Under the pieces are notes generated by a model that made no database searches, had not been told where the DNA came from, and saw nothing but the letters and a program-made list of their open reading frames with translations. From Planctomycetaceae bacterium UBA2671 (lineage in GTDB: Bacteria; Planctomycetota; Planctomycetia; Planctomycetales; Planctomycetaceae), in NCBI GenBank assembly GCA_002359185.1, contig DEML01000053.1, forward strand, positions 8,900 through 48,905: a stretch of DNA of 40,006 bases, written 5' to 3'. Position 1 is the first letter of the stretch; every line of letters starts with the position of its first letter. Of this stretch, positions 1 to 9,000 are shown in pieces. A program made the translations under genes and the position numbers.

Positions 1-120
1 GGATGGCCCCGAAAGATTCTTTCGGGGCGGCGCAGCCGTAAGATTTTTCTTGAACAACTCACGATCAATCTAAAAACCTCATATGGACTTCGTCCACCCC
101 GATAGCGGAGCTATCGGGGT
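1..120 (-). repeat. Dispersed ~120-bp structured repeat, copy 1
   Basis: Read on the minus strand, this stretch aligns along its whole length, with one single-base indel, to 32849-32969 read on the plus strand. A 29-base block (10-38 here, 32932-32960 there) is identical. Each end carries a perfect hairpin: CCCCGAAAG/CTTTCGGGG at 7-27 and CCCCGATAG/CTATCGGGG at 97-119. The inner hairpin ends one base before the stop codon of the adjacent minus-strand gene, so it may also act as its 3' end structure, although no T-run follows. The element may continue beyond the window start. Confidence 0.85.
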
Positions 121-563
121 CAACCGCCGCGATGTGTGAAATAGCATTTGAATAACAGGAAAATTGCATAGAGTGACCACACCGTCGAAATAAGTTGCAT
201 CGACAATGCTAGGACGATGGTCACAGGCGACCAGTTCCAGAATTCCAAAGTATCGTGCCGCAGAAAAATCATGATGAATACAATCGGATAAACCATGCAC
301 ATCACGGCGGTCCAAGGGAAACGTTGTAATGACGCAGGAGTAAATCGATTCCCGTTAGTTGCTATTAACAATGCCCAGAGGTCAAGGAATATAAAATCGG
401 TCAAAAAAGCGAATGCAATCGGCCAAACGAATTGGAATAAGCCGAAGCGATTGACAACCATTCGCGTTTGAGTAGCGAGTGGACGCGGAATAAGCGTAAC
501 TTCTTTATGAGGGAAGTCCTCTTCGGCTTGTTCCGGTGAATCAAAAGAATTTGTGTGCGACAT
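120..563 (-). CDS. Hypothetical small membrane protein (147 aa)
   Basis: I do not recognise the family. The protein has a polar, acidic N-terminus of about 35 residues. Hydrophobic segments follow at about 42-68, 84-101 and 113-138, which suggests three membrane helices. The ATG start is at 563 and the stop immediately abuts the repeat hairpin at 97-119, so the last few codons (ending His-Arg-Gly-Gly) could have been reshaped by insertion of that repeat. The neighbouring minus-strand lipoprotein gene ends 99 bp upstream, so co-transcription is possible. Length, clean start and membrane pattern support a real gene. Its function is unknown. Confidence 0.6.
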   Translation of the reverse strand: MSHTNSFDSPEQAEEDFPHKEVTLIPRPLATQTRMVVNRFGLFQFVWPIAFAFLTDFIFLDLWALLIATNGNRFTPASLQRFPWTAVMCMVYPIVFIMIFLRHDTLEFWNWSPVTIVLALSMQLISTVWSLYAIFLLFKCYFTHRGG

Positions 564-662
564 TCGTGAATTTTAGTCAAATCGAGTGGTTTAGCGAAGT
601 GTTACCAGCCAAACGCCAACTATTAAATATCGAAATTAAATTACGCATAATTTCAACCCGCT

Positions 663-1589
663 TTACTTCACCAAATCAGTCAAACGCGATTCCGCGGGCG
701 AGCCTTTATCGAGAGACCACTCAATCCAATCGAACCCCGTTCCTGTGGTTGGCGTCAGGAATTGCACAGTTCCCCGAATCGGTTCATTCTGTTTTTTATC
801 CCAGGCTATCTCGCAATACGCGAGGATTCCCCCAGCCCATTCTCCTTCTTCGGGCCACGTATCGGGCGGACGGGTATTCAGGAAATCGGCATAGATTAGC
901 CACAGTTTCAACTTGCCAGTTGTATGCTCTTCATTAGGGCCGATGTGGATTCGGAATGTGTCGGATCGGGCAACATGCACGATCGAATGAAGATCCGTTT
1001 TCTCCGGACGATCACTCCGCCACTTTGCAGAAACCAATGGTGAAGTTTGAGAATCAATCTGCTCACTCTGACCGCTCTTGTCATATTTACGGATGAGGAC
1101 AGCCGCAAAATCGTTATCGACGAGCTTGCCGGGATCGACGCCTCCATAGCGTTCGATTCGTTCAATCCCATGGCGTGTCAAAAGAAATGGCAAATTGGGC
1201 CACTGCCATTGTGAATCTGCGTCCCAGACACGCACTTCGTCCATCCAGGGAACTTCGCCGAACTCCAGATGTGAATTCCAAAATTCTCGAGCCGTTTCAT
1301 CAGACGGACGCGTAATCGTCAATTCAATTTCAAGCACACGACTTTGATCGTCAACATCCGCCTCTTTGATGTTAACGCTGCCGAGCAGAAGAGGCCGTTT
1401 GGTCTTTGGTTTTACGGAGGCGGGATCAATGGGAGGCCAGTGAATTTCAAACTCACTTGTACCAGCAAGCAGAGGGCCAACCTTTGGTTTATCCTTTTGT
1501 TTCTCGTCGACGCAACCAGTATTTAATATCCCAATCAAAATCAACATGACGGCAAACATCGACACATTGCTGGCAAAATATTGCAACAT
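663..1589 (-). CDS. Putative lipoprotein of unknown function (308 aa)
   Basis: The N-terminus is hydrophobic and ends in Leu-Asn-Thr-Gly-Cys at residues 22-26. This resembles a lipobox, although the -3 position is Asn rather than the usual Leu, so lipidation is likely but not certain. After Cys26 comes a charged linker and then a soluble region without membrane segments. It is rich in Trp and beta-prone stretches, for example DEVRVWDADSQWQWPNLPF around residues 117-135. No known domain is recognised. An internal Met11 would give a shorter signal with the same cysteine. The gene is followed on the same strand by the small membrane protein at 120-563. The product is probably anchored in the envelope. 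Confidence 0.65.
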   Translation of the reverse strand: MLQYFASNVSMFAVMLILIGILNTGCVDEKQKDKPKVGPLLAGTSEFEIHWPPIDPASVKPKTKRPLLLGSVNIKEADVDDQSRVLEIELTITRPSDETAREFWNSHLEFGEVPWMDEVRVWDADSQWQWPNLPFLLTRHGIERIERYGGVDPGKLVDNDFAAVLIRKYDKSGQSEQIDSQTSPLVSAKWRSDRPEKTDLHSIVHVARSDTFRIHIGPNEEHTTGKLKLWLIYADFLNTRPPDTWPEEGEWAGGILAYCEIAWDKKQNEPIRGTVQFLTPTTGTGFDWIEWSLDKGSPAESRLTDLVK

Positions 1590-1899
1590 GGTTAGCCCTT
1601 ACAACTCTGTTTACTGCAACATGAAAATATTGAATCGATGATAACTGAAATGTCCGACTCATGGCAGCGGCTTTCTATGCTTACGTCTGAGTTTCGATTC
1701 CGATATTATTTGAACCACGAAGGCACAAAGGCACGAAGAGCTTTCTGGTTCATGTCGTTGCAGGTCAGGCTGTGCCTGACGGCTAGCGAGATGGCACGCT
1801 CATTACGTCAGGCACAGCCTGACCTACAGATTTGTGCCTTCGTGGTAAAAAAACAAAATCAATACACTAAACCACCCTCGACAGAATACGGCTTCCCAG
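1590..1899. repeat. Intergenic gap holding a nested inverted-repeat pair
   Basis: This 310-bp gap lies between two divergent genes. It contains an outer perfect 16-bp inverted repeat (ACCACGAAGGCACAAA at 1714-1729; complement at 1831-1846). Inside it is a perfect 20-bp inverted repeat (AGGTCAGGCTGTGCCTGACG at 1762-1781; complement at 1806-1825). Each inner arm is itself a palindrome (GTCAGGC-TGT-GCCTGAC). The inner arm recurs identically at 14223-14242. No ORF or transposase is present. The right outer arm ends 53 bp before the methyltransferase start, so promoter signals for that gene would overlap or follow the element. Confidence 0.85.
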
Positions 1900-3480
1900 A
1901 TGTCAGCTTCCGAGTCCATTGAAATCGAATACTCTTACGATCAACTTCCGTACGACAGTCATCCTTACGAGAAAACGCATCCGGATCATCTGGCGACGAT
2001 GGCGCGGATTTTTGGGTTGCAGGCTCCCGATCCGGCTCAGTCTCGTGTGCTCGAAATCGGTTGTGCGTCCGGGGGAAATTTGATTCCGATGGCAATTGCG
2101 TTGCCGGAAAGTCAGTTTCTTGGGTTTGACCTTTCCCGCAAAGAACTTGAAGAGGGACAAAAACTGATCGATCAACTCGGGTTGACAAACATTCGGCTCG
2201 AACATTGTGATATTCTGAATTTTGAGCGGCCGGACGAAACGTTCGACTACATCATCTGTCACGGCGTCTTTTCCTGGGTGCCGGCTGAGGCGCGTGCGAA
2301 GATATTTCAAATCTGTCAGGAAACGCTTTCCGAAAACGGACTGGCTTACATCAGCTACAACACCTTCCCCGGTTGGTTCATGCGGGGGATGGTTCGACAA
2401 ATGCTCTGCTTTCATGCCCGGCAGTTTGATGATCCCAATACGCAGGTTGAGCAGGCCAGAGCATTACTCGATTTTCTGAATCAGGCCGCCAGCAAGTACG
2501 ATCCGACGTATCACATGCTCCTGCAACGGGAGTTGGAAATCGTGCGGAATCGGCAGAATTCGTATCTGTATCACGAACATCTTGAGCAGGATAACGAGCC
2601 GATGTTCTTTTATCAGTTTATGGAACAGGCCAACAAAGCAGGGCTTCGGTATTTGTGTGAAACCCAGTTCAGTGAAATGATCCCGAGTCAGTTCTCGCCG
2701 GAAGTCACGCAGACTCTTAAGAAACTCAGTTCCGATATCATTCACGCCGAGCAGTACCTCGACTTCCTTCGCAACCGCACCTTCCGCAGAACGTTGCTTT
2801 GTCAAAAAGATCGGGAATTGCAGCGTGACCTGGGAGCGGACCAGTTGCGGGGAATGCGAATTCGTTCTTCCCTCAAGTTGCCGCCATTATCGATACCACT
2901 TGATCGTCCGGGCGATCTCGGCTTTACCAGCCCGGCTGGTTTAACGGCAACAATTTCCAGTCCACTTCTCAAGCAGGGACTCGCGGCGATCTGTCAGCGA
3001 TATCCGAATTACGTTCGCTTTGATGATTTGCCGGGACTAATCGCCTCGCAGGACTCTCCCACCATTCGCGATTCGGCCAAGCTGAATCAGGATTATGAAG
3101 AACTCGCCTCGATGCTATTGCAGTTGTGGGGACAGGATCTGATTGAGATCCGTTCCACGCCAGCTCGTCAGGCGATGTCTGTGCCAAGTTCCCCGAGGAC
3201 GACTTCTCTCATTTTATCGCAATTGGAAAATGGCGATTATGTCACCAACCTGCAACACGAAATGATTCAGCTCAACGACATGGATCGGCATCTTCTGCGA
3301 TGTCTTAATCGCGATGCCGCAGGACGTCGTGAATACTTTCGCGAACGTATCACAGCGAAAGAGCTTGTCGTTTCGACATTCGACGAACAGGGAGCCTGCG
3401 AAATGGACGATGACCAGCTAGACCAATTAATTACACATGGTTTAAAACGCCTTGTCGATCAGGCGTTATTGCTACCATAG
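1900..3480 (+). CDS. SAM-dependent methyltransferase with PKMT-like regulatory domain (526 aa)
   Basis: The N-terminal class I methyltransferase domain (about 45-190) has a clear SAM-binding motif I, VLEIGCASGG (50-59), with an acidic residue at the end of beta2 (FLGFDLS). ICHGVFSWV has motif IV character. A middle region (about 215-300) and a long C-terminal part (about 330-526) match the layout of the methyltransferase regulatory domain family (PF10119). That family includes rickettsial lysine methyltransferases acting on outer-membrane proteins. This suggests protein lysine methylation, but the substrate cannot be read here. No good Shine-Dalgarno precedes the ATG, as is common in planctomycetes. 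The upstream gap holds a nested inverted repeat. The downstream gene is convergent, 20 bp away. Confidence 0.85.
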   Translation: MSASESIEIEYSYDQLPYDSHPYEKTHPDHLATMARIFGLQAPDPAQSRVLEIGCASGGNLIPMAIALPESQFLGFDLSRKELEEGQKLIDQLGLTNIRLEHCDILNFERPDETFDYIICHGVFSWVPAEARAKIFQICQETLSENGLAYISYNTFPGWFMRGMVRQMLCFHARQFDDPNTQVEQARALLDFLNQAASKYDPTYHMLLQRELEIVRNRQNSYLYHEHLEQDNEPMFFYQFMEQANKAGLRYLCETQFSEMIPSQFSPEVTQTLKKLSSDIIHAEQYLDFLRNRTFRRTLLCQKDRELQRDLGADQLRGMRIRSSLKLPPLSIPLDRPGDLGFTSPAGLTATISSPLLKQGLAAICQRYPNYVRFDDLPGLIASQDSPTIRDSAKLNQDYEELASMLLQLWGQDLIEIRSTPARQAMSVPSSPRTTSLILSQLENGDYVTNLQHEMIQLNDMDRHLLRCLNRDAAGRREYFRERITAKELVVSTFDEQGACEMDDDQLDQLITHGLKRLVDQALLLP

Positions 3481-3500
3481 AAGATTTGAGCATTTGAACT

Positions 3501-4625
3501 TCAGGATTCCTCTGCGGATTCTCGTTGTTCATCCAGCGTTTCGCAGTCTTCGGTGCCGAGTTGTTCGTTGATGAAGTCGATCATCTGTCTCAGGTGACCG
3601 ATATCGCGGCGATTAAAATGCAATCGTAATCTCGGCAATTCGATCAGATGTTTTTCATTCGCTTCGACAGGATCGGCTGTTGTTTTGACGATCTTGCCGG
3701 TCTCACAAACGGAGTGGAACTTCTCGTTGAGTTCTTCCATAAACTCATCACTCGGCTCGACATGTAATCGCAGGACGAGATCCCCTTTCACGTATCGCAT
3801 GCTGTGATACACACAGTAAAACTGCATCACTTCTTCGACCGCATCTTCGATATTATCGCAAACACGGTAGAGAGAAGTATCTTCAGGAGAGGTCAAGCCA
3901 CGCCCCAGTAATTGTTCGTGAACATACTTCTGCCAGCGGGGCCAGTATTCATCGCCTATGTCGGCGACTAAAACGATCGGCATGAGATCCCGCTTGCCGG
4001 TCTGCACGAGAGTTAATGTCTCAAAGCATTCGTCCTGAGTTCCGAAGCCACCCGGAAAAATGGCGATCGCATGCACTTCTTTGACGAACATCAGTTTACG
4101 CGTAAAGAAGTATTTCAGATTGACCAGTTTGGGATCGCCCACAATGACGGGATTGGCCGATTGCTCGAAGGGAAGCATAATATTGAGTCCCATCGACATG
4201 TCGGCACCGGCTCCTTCATGAGCCGCTTCCATGATTCCGCCGCCAGCTCCAGTAACGACAAACCAGTTCTCTGCAGCCATCCGTCGACCAAACTCAACTG
4301 CCATCTGATAATTGCGATCATCATTCGGAGTTCTGGCAGAACCAAACACGGTAATTTTGCGATTCCGGCGGTAGGGCGTAAACACCTTGAAGGCGTACCG
4401 CAGTTCCCGCAGCGTTCTGCTGAGAATTTTCAGGTCGACGATTTTGGCCTTGTCAGCTTCCAGCTTGTCGGCAGTCAGACGGATTTCATCAATTATCCGC
4501 TTGCGAGCCTCGGCATCCGAATCCGATTCAACTTCGGTTTCGAAGGACTCTTCGACATCCAGAATGACATCTTCTTCTGAATCGTTCGCTTTAGCGTGCT
4601 TAAAATATTTCGGGCGCTGGGACAT
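3501..4625 (-). CDS. LOG-family (TIGR00730-like) Rossmann-fold protein (374 aa)
   Basis: The core from about residue 88 has the hallmarks of the LOG/'lysine decarboxylase-like' family: FGSAR (94-98), a glycine-rich GAGGG loop (126-130) and the signature PGGFGTQDE (191-199). Characterised members are cytokinin riboside 5'-monophosphate phosphoribohydrolases or nucleotide 5'-monophosphate nucleosidases. The substrate in planctomycetes is not known. The protein is longer than a typical LOG protein of about 190 residues. It has an acidic, probably disordered N-terminus (1-60) and an extra C-terminal domain (about 270-374). It is the second gene after the STAS gene on the same strand, 44 bp apart, so the two are probably co-transcribed. 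Confidence 0.88.
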   Translation of the reverse strand: MSQRPKYFKHAKANDSEEDVILDVEESFETEVESDSDAEARKRIIDEIRLTADKLEADKAKIVDLKILSRTLRELRYAFKVFTPYRRNRKITVFGSARTPNDDRNYQMAVEFGRRMAAENWFVVTGAGGGIMEAAHEGAGADMSMGLNIMLPFEQSANPVIVGDPKLVNLKYFFTRKLMFVKEVHAIAIFPGGFGTQDECFETLTLVQTGKRDLMPIVLVADIGDEYWPRWQKYVHEQLLGRGLTSPEDTSLYRVCDNIEDAVEEVMQFYCVYHSMRYVKGDLVLRLHVEPSDEFMEELNEKFHSVCETGKIVKTTADPVEANEKHLIELPRLRLHFNRRDIGHLRQMIDFINEQLGTEDCETLDEQRESAEES

Positions 4626-4669
4626 CCGTGACTCCTGAGATTTTATTCCGTCAATTCTAGTTGAGATGA

Positions 4670-5029
4670 CTAACTAATCGCTTCCAGGGCTTCATCCCGG
4701 GTGTCGTAAATTGCCCAGAGGGTATCCAGAGCAGTGATGCGCAGAAGTTCGGCCGCCATTTCGCTGGCTCCGCAGAGGACCAGTTCGCCCCCTCTGCTCT
4801 TCACGAATTTGTGACATCGTAACAGCAAGGCCAGGAAGACGGAGCCGAAGTAGCCGACTTCGCTCAGGTCGACAATCACGAGCGGCACTTCCTGATCTCT
4901 CAAAGGAGCCATGATCAGGTCAGCTGCCTGTTCGATCAGGTCCCAGTTCATCGATTCGATATTACTGGCGGGCGTGACAACCACCACATCCCCATGCCAC
5001 TCCAGTCGAAAGTCTTCCTGATTTTTCAT
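4670..5029 (-). CDS. STAS-domain protein, anti-sigma-factor-antagonist-like (119 aa)
   Basis: The whole protein is a single STAS domain. The conserved strand-turn-helix VIVDLSEVGYFGSVFLALLL spans residues 51-70. In SpoIIAA/RsbV-type antagonists a Ser in an Asp-Ser-Ser/Thr-Gly-Leu motif is phosphorylated by an anti-sigma kinase. Here the position reads Gly-Ser63-Val-Phe, so a serine remains but the preceding Asp and following Gly are lost. It could still be phospho-regulated or act only as a binding module. No anti-sigma kinase (HATPase_c) or PP2C phosphatase gene is in the window. It leads a two-gene minus-strand unit with the LOG-family gene and is divergent from the membrane protein at 5222. 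Confidence 0.85.
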   Translation of the reverse strand: MKNQEDFRLEWHGDVVVVTPASNIESMNWDLIEQAADLIMAPLRDQEVPLVIVDLSEVGYFGSVFLALLLRCHKFVKSRGGELVLCGASEMAAELLRITALDTLWAIYDTRDEALEAIS

Positions 5030-5221
5030 TGTTGTCTATCTCAATTAATTAGGCGAACTTGTGAGAACTTCAGTACGAAGGGGCTGACTTCGAGATGCAA
5101 TTGAGTATATTGTGTCCCTTTCCATAAGAGAACCCTGTGGCGAGCCGACTCAGATTCAAGAGCACTTCGAATACATTTTCTGCTGTTCAACCTAATTTTA
5201 GCAGTTCTTCCGATTAGCCAT

Positions 5222-5767
5222 ATGTCATCTGTTAATTCTCATACATTTCGCTGGTTGCTGATCGCTTTGATCAGTGCGCTGGCAATCTCGCTGATATCCG
5301 TCTGGCTGCCAGCCGGGTTGAAAAAGATTGGACTTTTTTCTTTGGCATTGGGAGCGGGATTTGCTTTTATCACCAGTTTGCTGACGGGAACGAAACCACA
5401 GGATGTCAAACGCTGGCAAGTTATGATTCTAATACTGTTCGCAGGTTGTACAGAAGCAGGACGGGCATTGGAATCGTATCGGATCTATCATGATGCAGCC
5501 GAGGCTCAGCTGGAAAAGAACCTGGAAGAACTACCGGCTTTCGCTCAGGAAATGCGTGAAGAAATTACGAATCAGCACTCGGCTGTGTTTGTCGATTACC
5601 TTCTGCAGAAATACTCCGCTTTGGCGATTGGCGATTCTTCCACCTTAGCATGTTTGATTTTTGCACTGGAAATCATTCTGGCGATGGGTGGTGCAGGAGG
5701 ACTGATCTGGATCATGAAACGACAATCTGCAAAGACAGATTCAGAATCTGCCAGGAAAGCTTCCTGA
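5222..5767 (+). CDS. Hypothetical membrane protein (181 aa)
   Basis: No recognised family. Hydrophobic segments at about residues 10-29, 36-56, 65-80 and 140-164 suggest three or four membrane helices. Between the last two lies a charged, helical loop of about 60 residues (rich in Glu, Gln and Arg). The C-terminus is polar and basic/serine-rich. The ATG follows 'gattagccat' with no evident Shine-Dalgarno, and no earlier in-frame start looks better. It is divergent from the STAS gene, with 192 bp between them in which I see no strong promoter or repeat. Function unknown. Confidence 0.65.
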   Translation: MSSVNSHTFRWLLIALISALAISLISVWLPAGLKKIGLFSLALGAGFAFITSLLTGTKPQDVKRWQVMILILFAGCTEAGRALESYRIYHDAAEAQLEKNLEELPAFAQEMREEITNQHSAVFVDYLLQKYSALAIGDSSTLACLIFALEIILAMGGAGGLIWIMKRQSAKTDSESARKAS

Positions 5768-6079
5768 GCATTCCAGCACGATGCGTGGCTGGGATCGAAG
5801 CGTAGCGAAGCCCCTCAGAAATCGCGATTTTCCAGTATAGAAACGAATTCTTCATCTCATGAACGGTCACGCTCATGGGAGACAGGCTGGAAGCCTGTCC
5901 TACGTGGAATGATAGCAAATCATGGTGATTTCCCTGCGGATGCTTTTCTCTGAGCAGGCGGGCTTGCTATAGTAATAGATCAAGCCATGCTAATGTGATA
6001 CGTTGTCTTCACCCGTGATTTCGGGGCGGGGACATACTCGCAATCAAACATTCCGCCAGTTATTAATATCGAGGTGACC
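5768..6079. repeat. Intergenic gap with short repeat copy and a hairpin
   Basis: At 5785-5820 lies a 36-bp unit that matches 11228-11262 in inverted orientation, with one indel and two substitutions. At 5881-5899 is a perfect 8-bp stem, GACAGGCT-GGA-AGCCTGTC, typical of the short palindromes scattered through this genome. The rest up to 6070 is non-coding. The leader of the next gene lies here, with GAGG at 6071-6074 just before the chosen start. I see no convincing promoter consensus. Confidence 0.75.
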
Positions 6080-9000
6080 ATGAAGATTCGATTGTCCGCC
6101 TGCGTTCTCACTCGCAGTCTCGCAATTTTGTTTCTGTTGGCAGGATTTGCCTGTCAGCAAACTCCCACAGTCAATGCAGAATCCCCTGCCGGATTCAAGC
6201 CGATTTTCAACGGCAAGGATCTCTCCGGCTGGTCGGGAGATGAATCGTTCTGGAAAGTCGTCGATGGGACAATTGTCGCCGAGTCGACCGAGGAACATCC
6301 CTGCAAGGAAAATACATTCCTGAAATGGTCTGCTGGCGAAGTCGATGATTTCGAACTGAAACTTCAGTTTCGCATCAGTGGATCTGAGTCAGCCAATTCC
6401 GGAATTCAGTTTCGCTCTCAGGTCGAACCGGATGGGCATGTGGTTGGCTATCAGGCCGATATGGACCTGGCCGGCAAATGGCTCGGCTGTCTTTACGATG
6501 AAAAGGGTCGTGGACTGCTGGCCGAACGTGGGAATTCCGTCACCGTTTCCGGTCCCAAGGAACGGGATAAGAAATCGTTCGCGTCAGCCGACGAACTCCT
6601 CAAAGCAGTTAATCTGAACGAGTGGAACTCTTATCAGATCACCGCCCGCGGAAAGGAACTGACCCTGGCGATCAACGGAAAGAAAACCGCTCACGTTATT
6701 GATACAGACAAAGAGAACCGAGAGTTCTCGGGTGTACTGGCTTTACAACTGCATTCCGGCCCGCCGATGAAAGTCGAATTCCGCGACATTCAACTCAAGC
6801 GACTCCCTCTGGAAAACAAGCAGAAAATCGTCTTCATTGCCGGTTCGAAGAGTCATGGGTATTTCTCTCACGAACACAATGCTGGCTGTTTACTGTTAGC
6901 AGATGCACTCAACAAAAGTGGACTTCCGCTGGAAACAGCCGTTTATCTGAATGGCTGGCCAACCGATGTCACCGCGTTCGACAATGCCGATACCGTCGTC
7001 TGTTATTGCGATGGAGGTGGACGTCACTTCCTGAATAATCACATCGAAGAATTCGACAAAGTGATGGAGCAGGGTGTTGGTCTGGTCTGTTTGCATTATG
7101 GCGTGGAAACGGTCATCGGTAAAGAAGGGGATCATTTCATCAAATGGATGGGGGGCTACTTTGAACCGAACTGGTCGGTCAATCCGCACTGGACTGCTCA
7201 GTTCGATGAGTTCCCGGATCACCCGATTACGCAGGGCGTTCAGCCGTTCGAAATCAACGATGAATGGTACTATCACATGCGGTTTGCCGAAGGCATGAAG
7301 GGGGTCACTCCCATTCTGACCGACATGCCACCTCGCGAAACGCTGAACCGTCCCGATGGAGCCCACAGTGGTAATCCTCATGTTCGCGATGCCGTGCTGG
7401 TTCGCAAAGAACCTCAGCATGTCGCCTGGGCCTATGATCGTGCCAATAATGGCCGTGGTTTCGGATTCACCGGAGGCCACTTCCACAAAAACTGGCAGCA
7501 CGATGACTTCCGCAAACTGGTTCTGAATGCCATCTGCTGGACCGCTCATGTCGAAATTCCTGAAACTGGCGTTCCTTCTTCCACTCCAACAGTCGAAGAA
7601 CTGGAAAAGAATCAGGATTACGAGAAACCTGCCAACTTTAAGTTGGACCCTGTTCAAACTACCTCAAAAAAAAAGAGTGAACCCAGCGGCAAAACCGTAA
7701 AAACACCCTTGTTCTCCAGCCCGTTAGTCACAGCCAACACTGAAGGCCACGCGGTCAAAGTCGATGTGCCGATTACCGGAGCAGAGTTCCTGTATCTGGT
7801 GGTCAGCGATGGTGGGAACGGTTTCAGTTGTGACTGGGCTGACTGGGTCGAACCTCGCTTAACCGGGCCGGGAGGAGAACTCAAACTGACTGATCTCAAC
7901 TGGATTTCTGCAGAGTCCGAATGGGGAGATGTCCGCAAAAATGGAAATGCGGGTGGAGGTGAATTGAAAGTGGCGGGGCAACCCGTCGCCTACGGTTTCG
8001 GCACACACGCAAATTCGGTGATCGGTTTTCAACTCCCCGAGAATCATAAGTACGAAAATTTTCAGGCTTTTGGTGGACTCGATAACGGCGGGACCGATCA
8101 GGGTGGCGGCCAGACCAGTGTTCGCTTTCATGTCTTCAACGGCAAACCGGACCCTGCGTTCCTGGCGGCAAACCGCAGCGCCCCTGCTGCAGGGGGTGGC
8201 ACTGCCAGTCATGAGTTGGACGATGCAATCAGTCAACTGGATGTCGCAGACGGTTTGCAGGCCAGCGTCTTTGCCGGTGAACCGTTTATGTACAACCCGA
8301 CGAATATGGATATCGATCATCGGGGTCGTGTCTGGATTTGTGAAGTCATCAACTATCGTCAATTCCGCAATACCGATTCCGCAGAACGTGTCGAAGGGGA
8401 TCAGATTCTGATTCTCGAAGATACCGACGGCGACGGCAAGGCCGACAAGAAAACATCGTTCTATCAGGGCCGCGATATCGACTCGGCTCATGGTGTTTGT
8501 GTTCTGGGAAACAAGGTCATCGTCTCTGCAGGAGAAAATGTTTTTGTTTTGACCGATGAAGACGGCGATGATCATGCCGACAAAAAAGAGATTCTCTTCA
8601 CAGGCATCAGCGGGACACAACACGATCACGGAATTCATGCGTTTGTCTTTGGACCGGATGGAAAACTCTATTTCAACTTCGGAAATGCTGGAAAGCAGAT
8701 CAAAGATAAGAACGGTCAGCCGATAGTCGATAAGCAGGGAAATGTGGTTGACGATTCCCGCAAGCCGTATCAGGAAGGCATGATCTTCCGCTGCAATCTG
8801 GATGGCTCCGAGTTTGAAACGCTCGCCTGGAACTTCCGTAATAACTGGGAAGTCTGCGTCGATTCCTTCGGCACCATGTGGCAGAGTGATAATGACGATG
8901 ATGGCAACCGTGGTGTCCGCATCAACTATGTGATGGAATACGGCAACTACGGCTACAAAGATGAATTCACCGGAGCAGGCTGGCGCGATCCCCGAACCGG

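Noticed and set aside
6080..6190. N-terminal Cys of the fusion protein as a lipobox
   Set aside because: The residues before the Cys (Gly-Phe-Ala) do not fit a lipobox well, and a standard signal peptidase I site (Val-Asn-Ala) follows shortly after.
6896..7657. Open frame of 253 codons on the minus strand opposite the ThuA region
   Set aside because: Antisense to a recognised domain, with no ribosome binding site and no family features.
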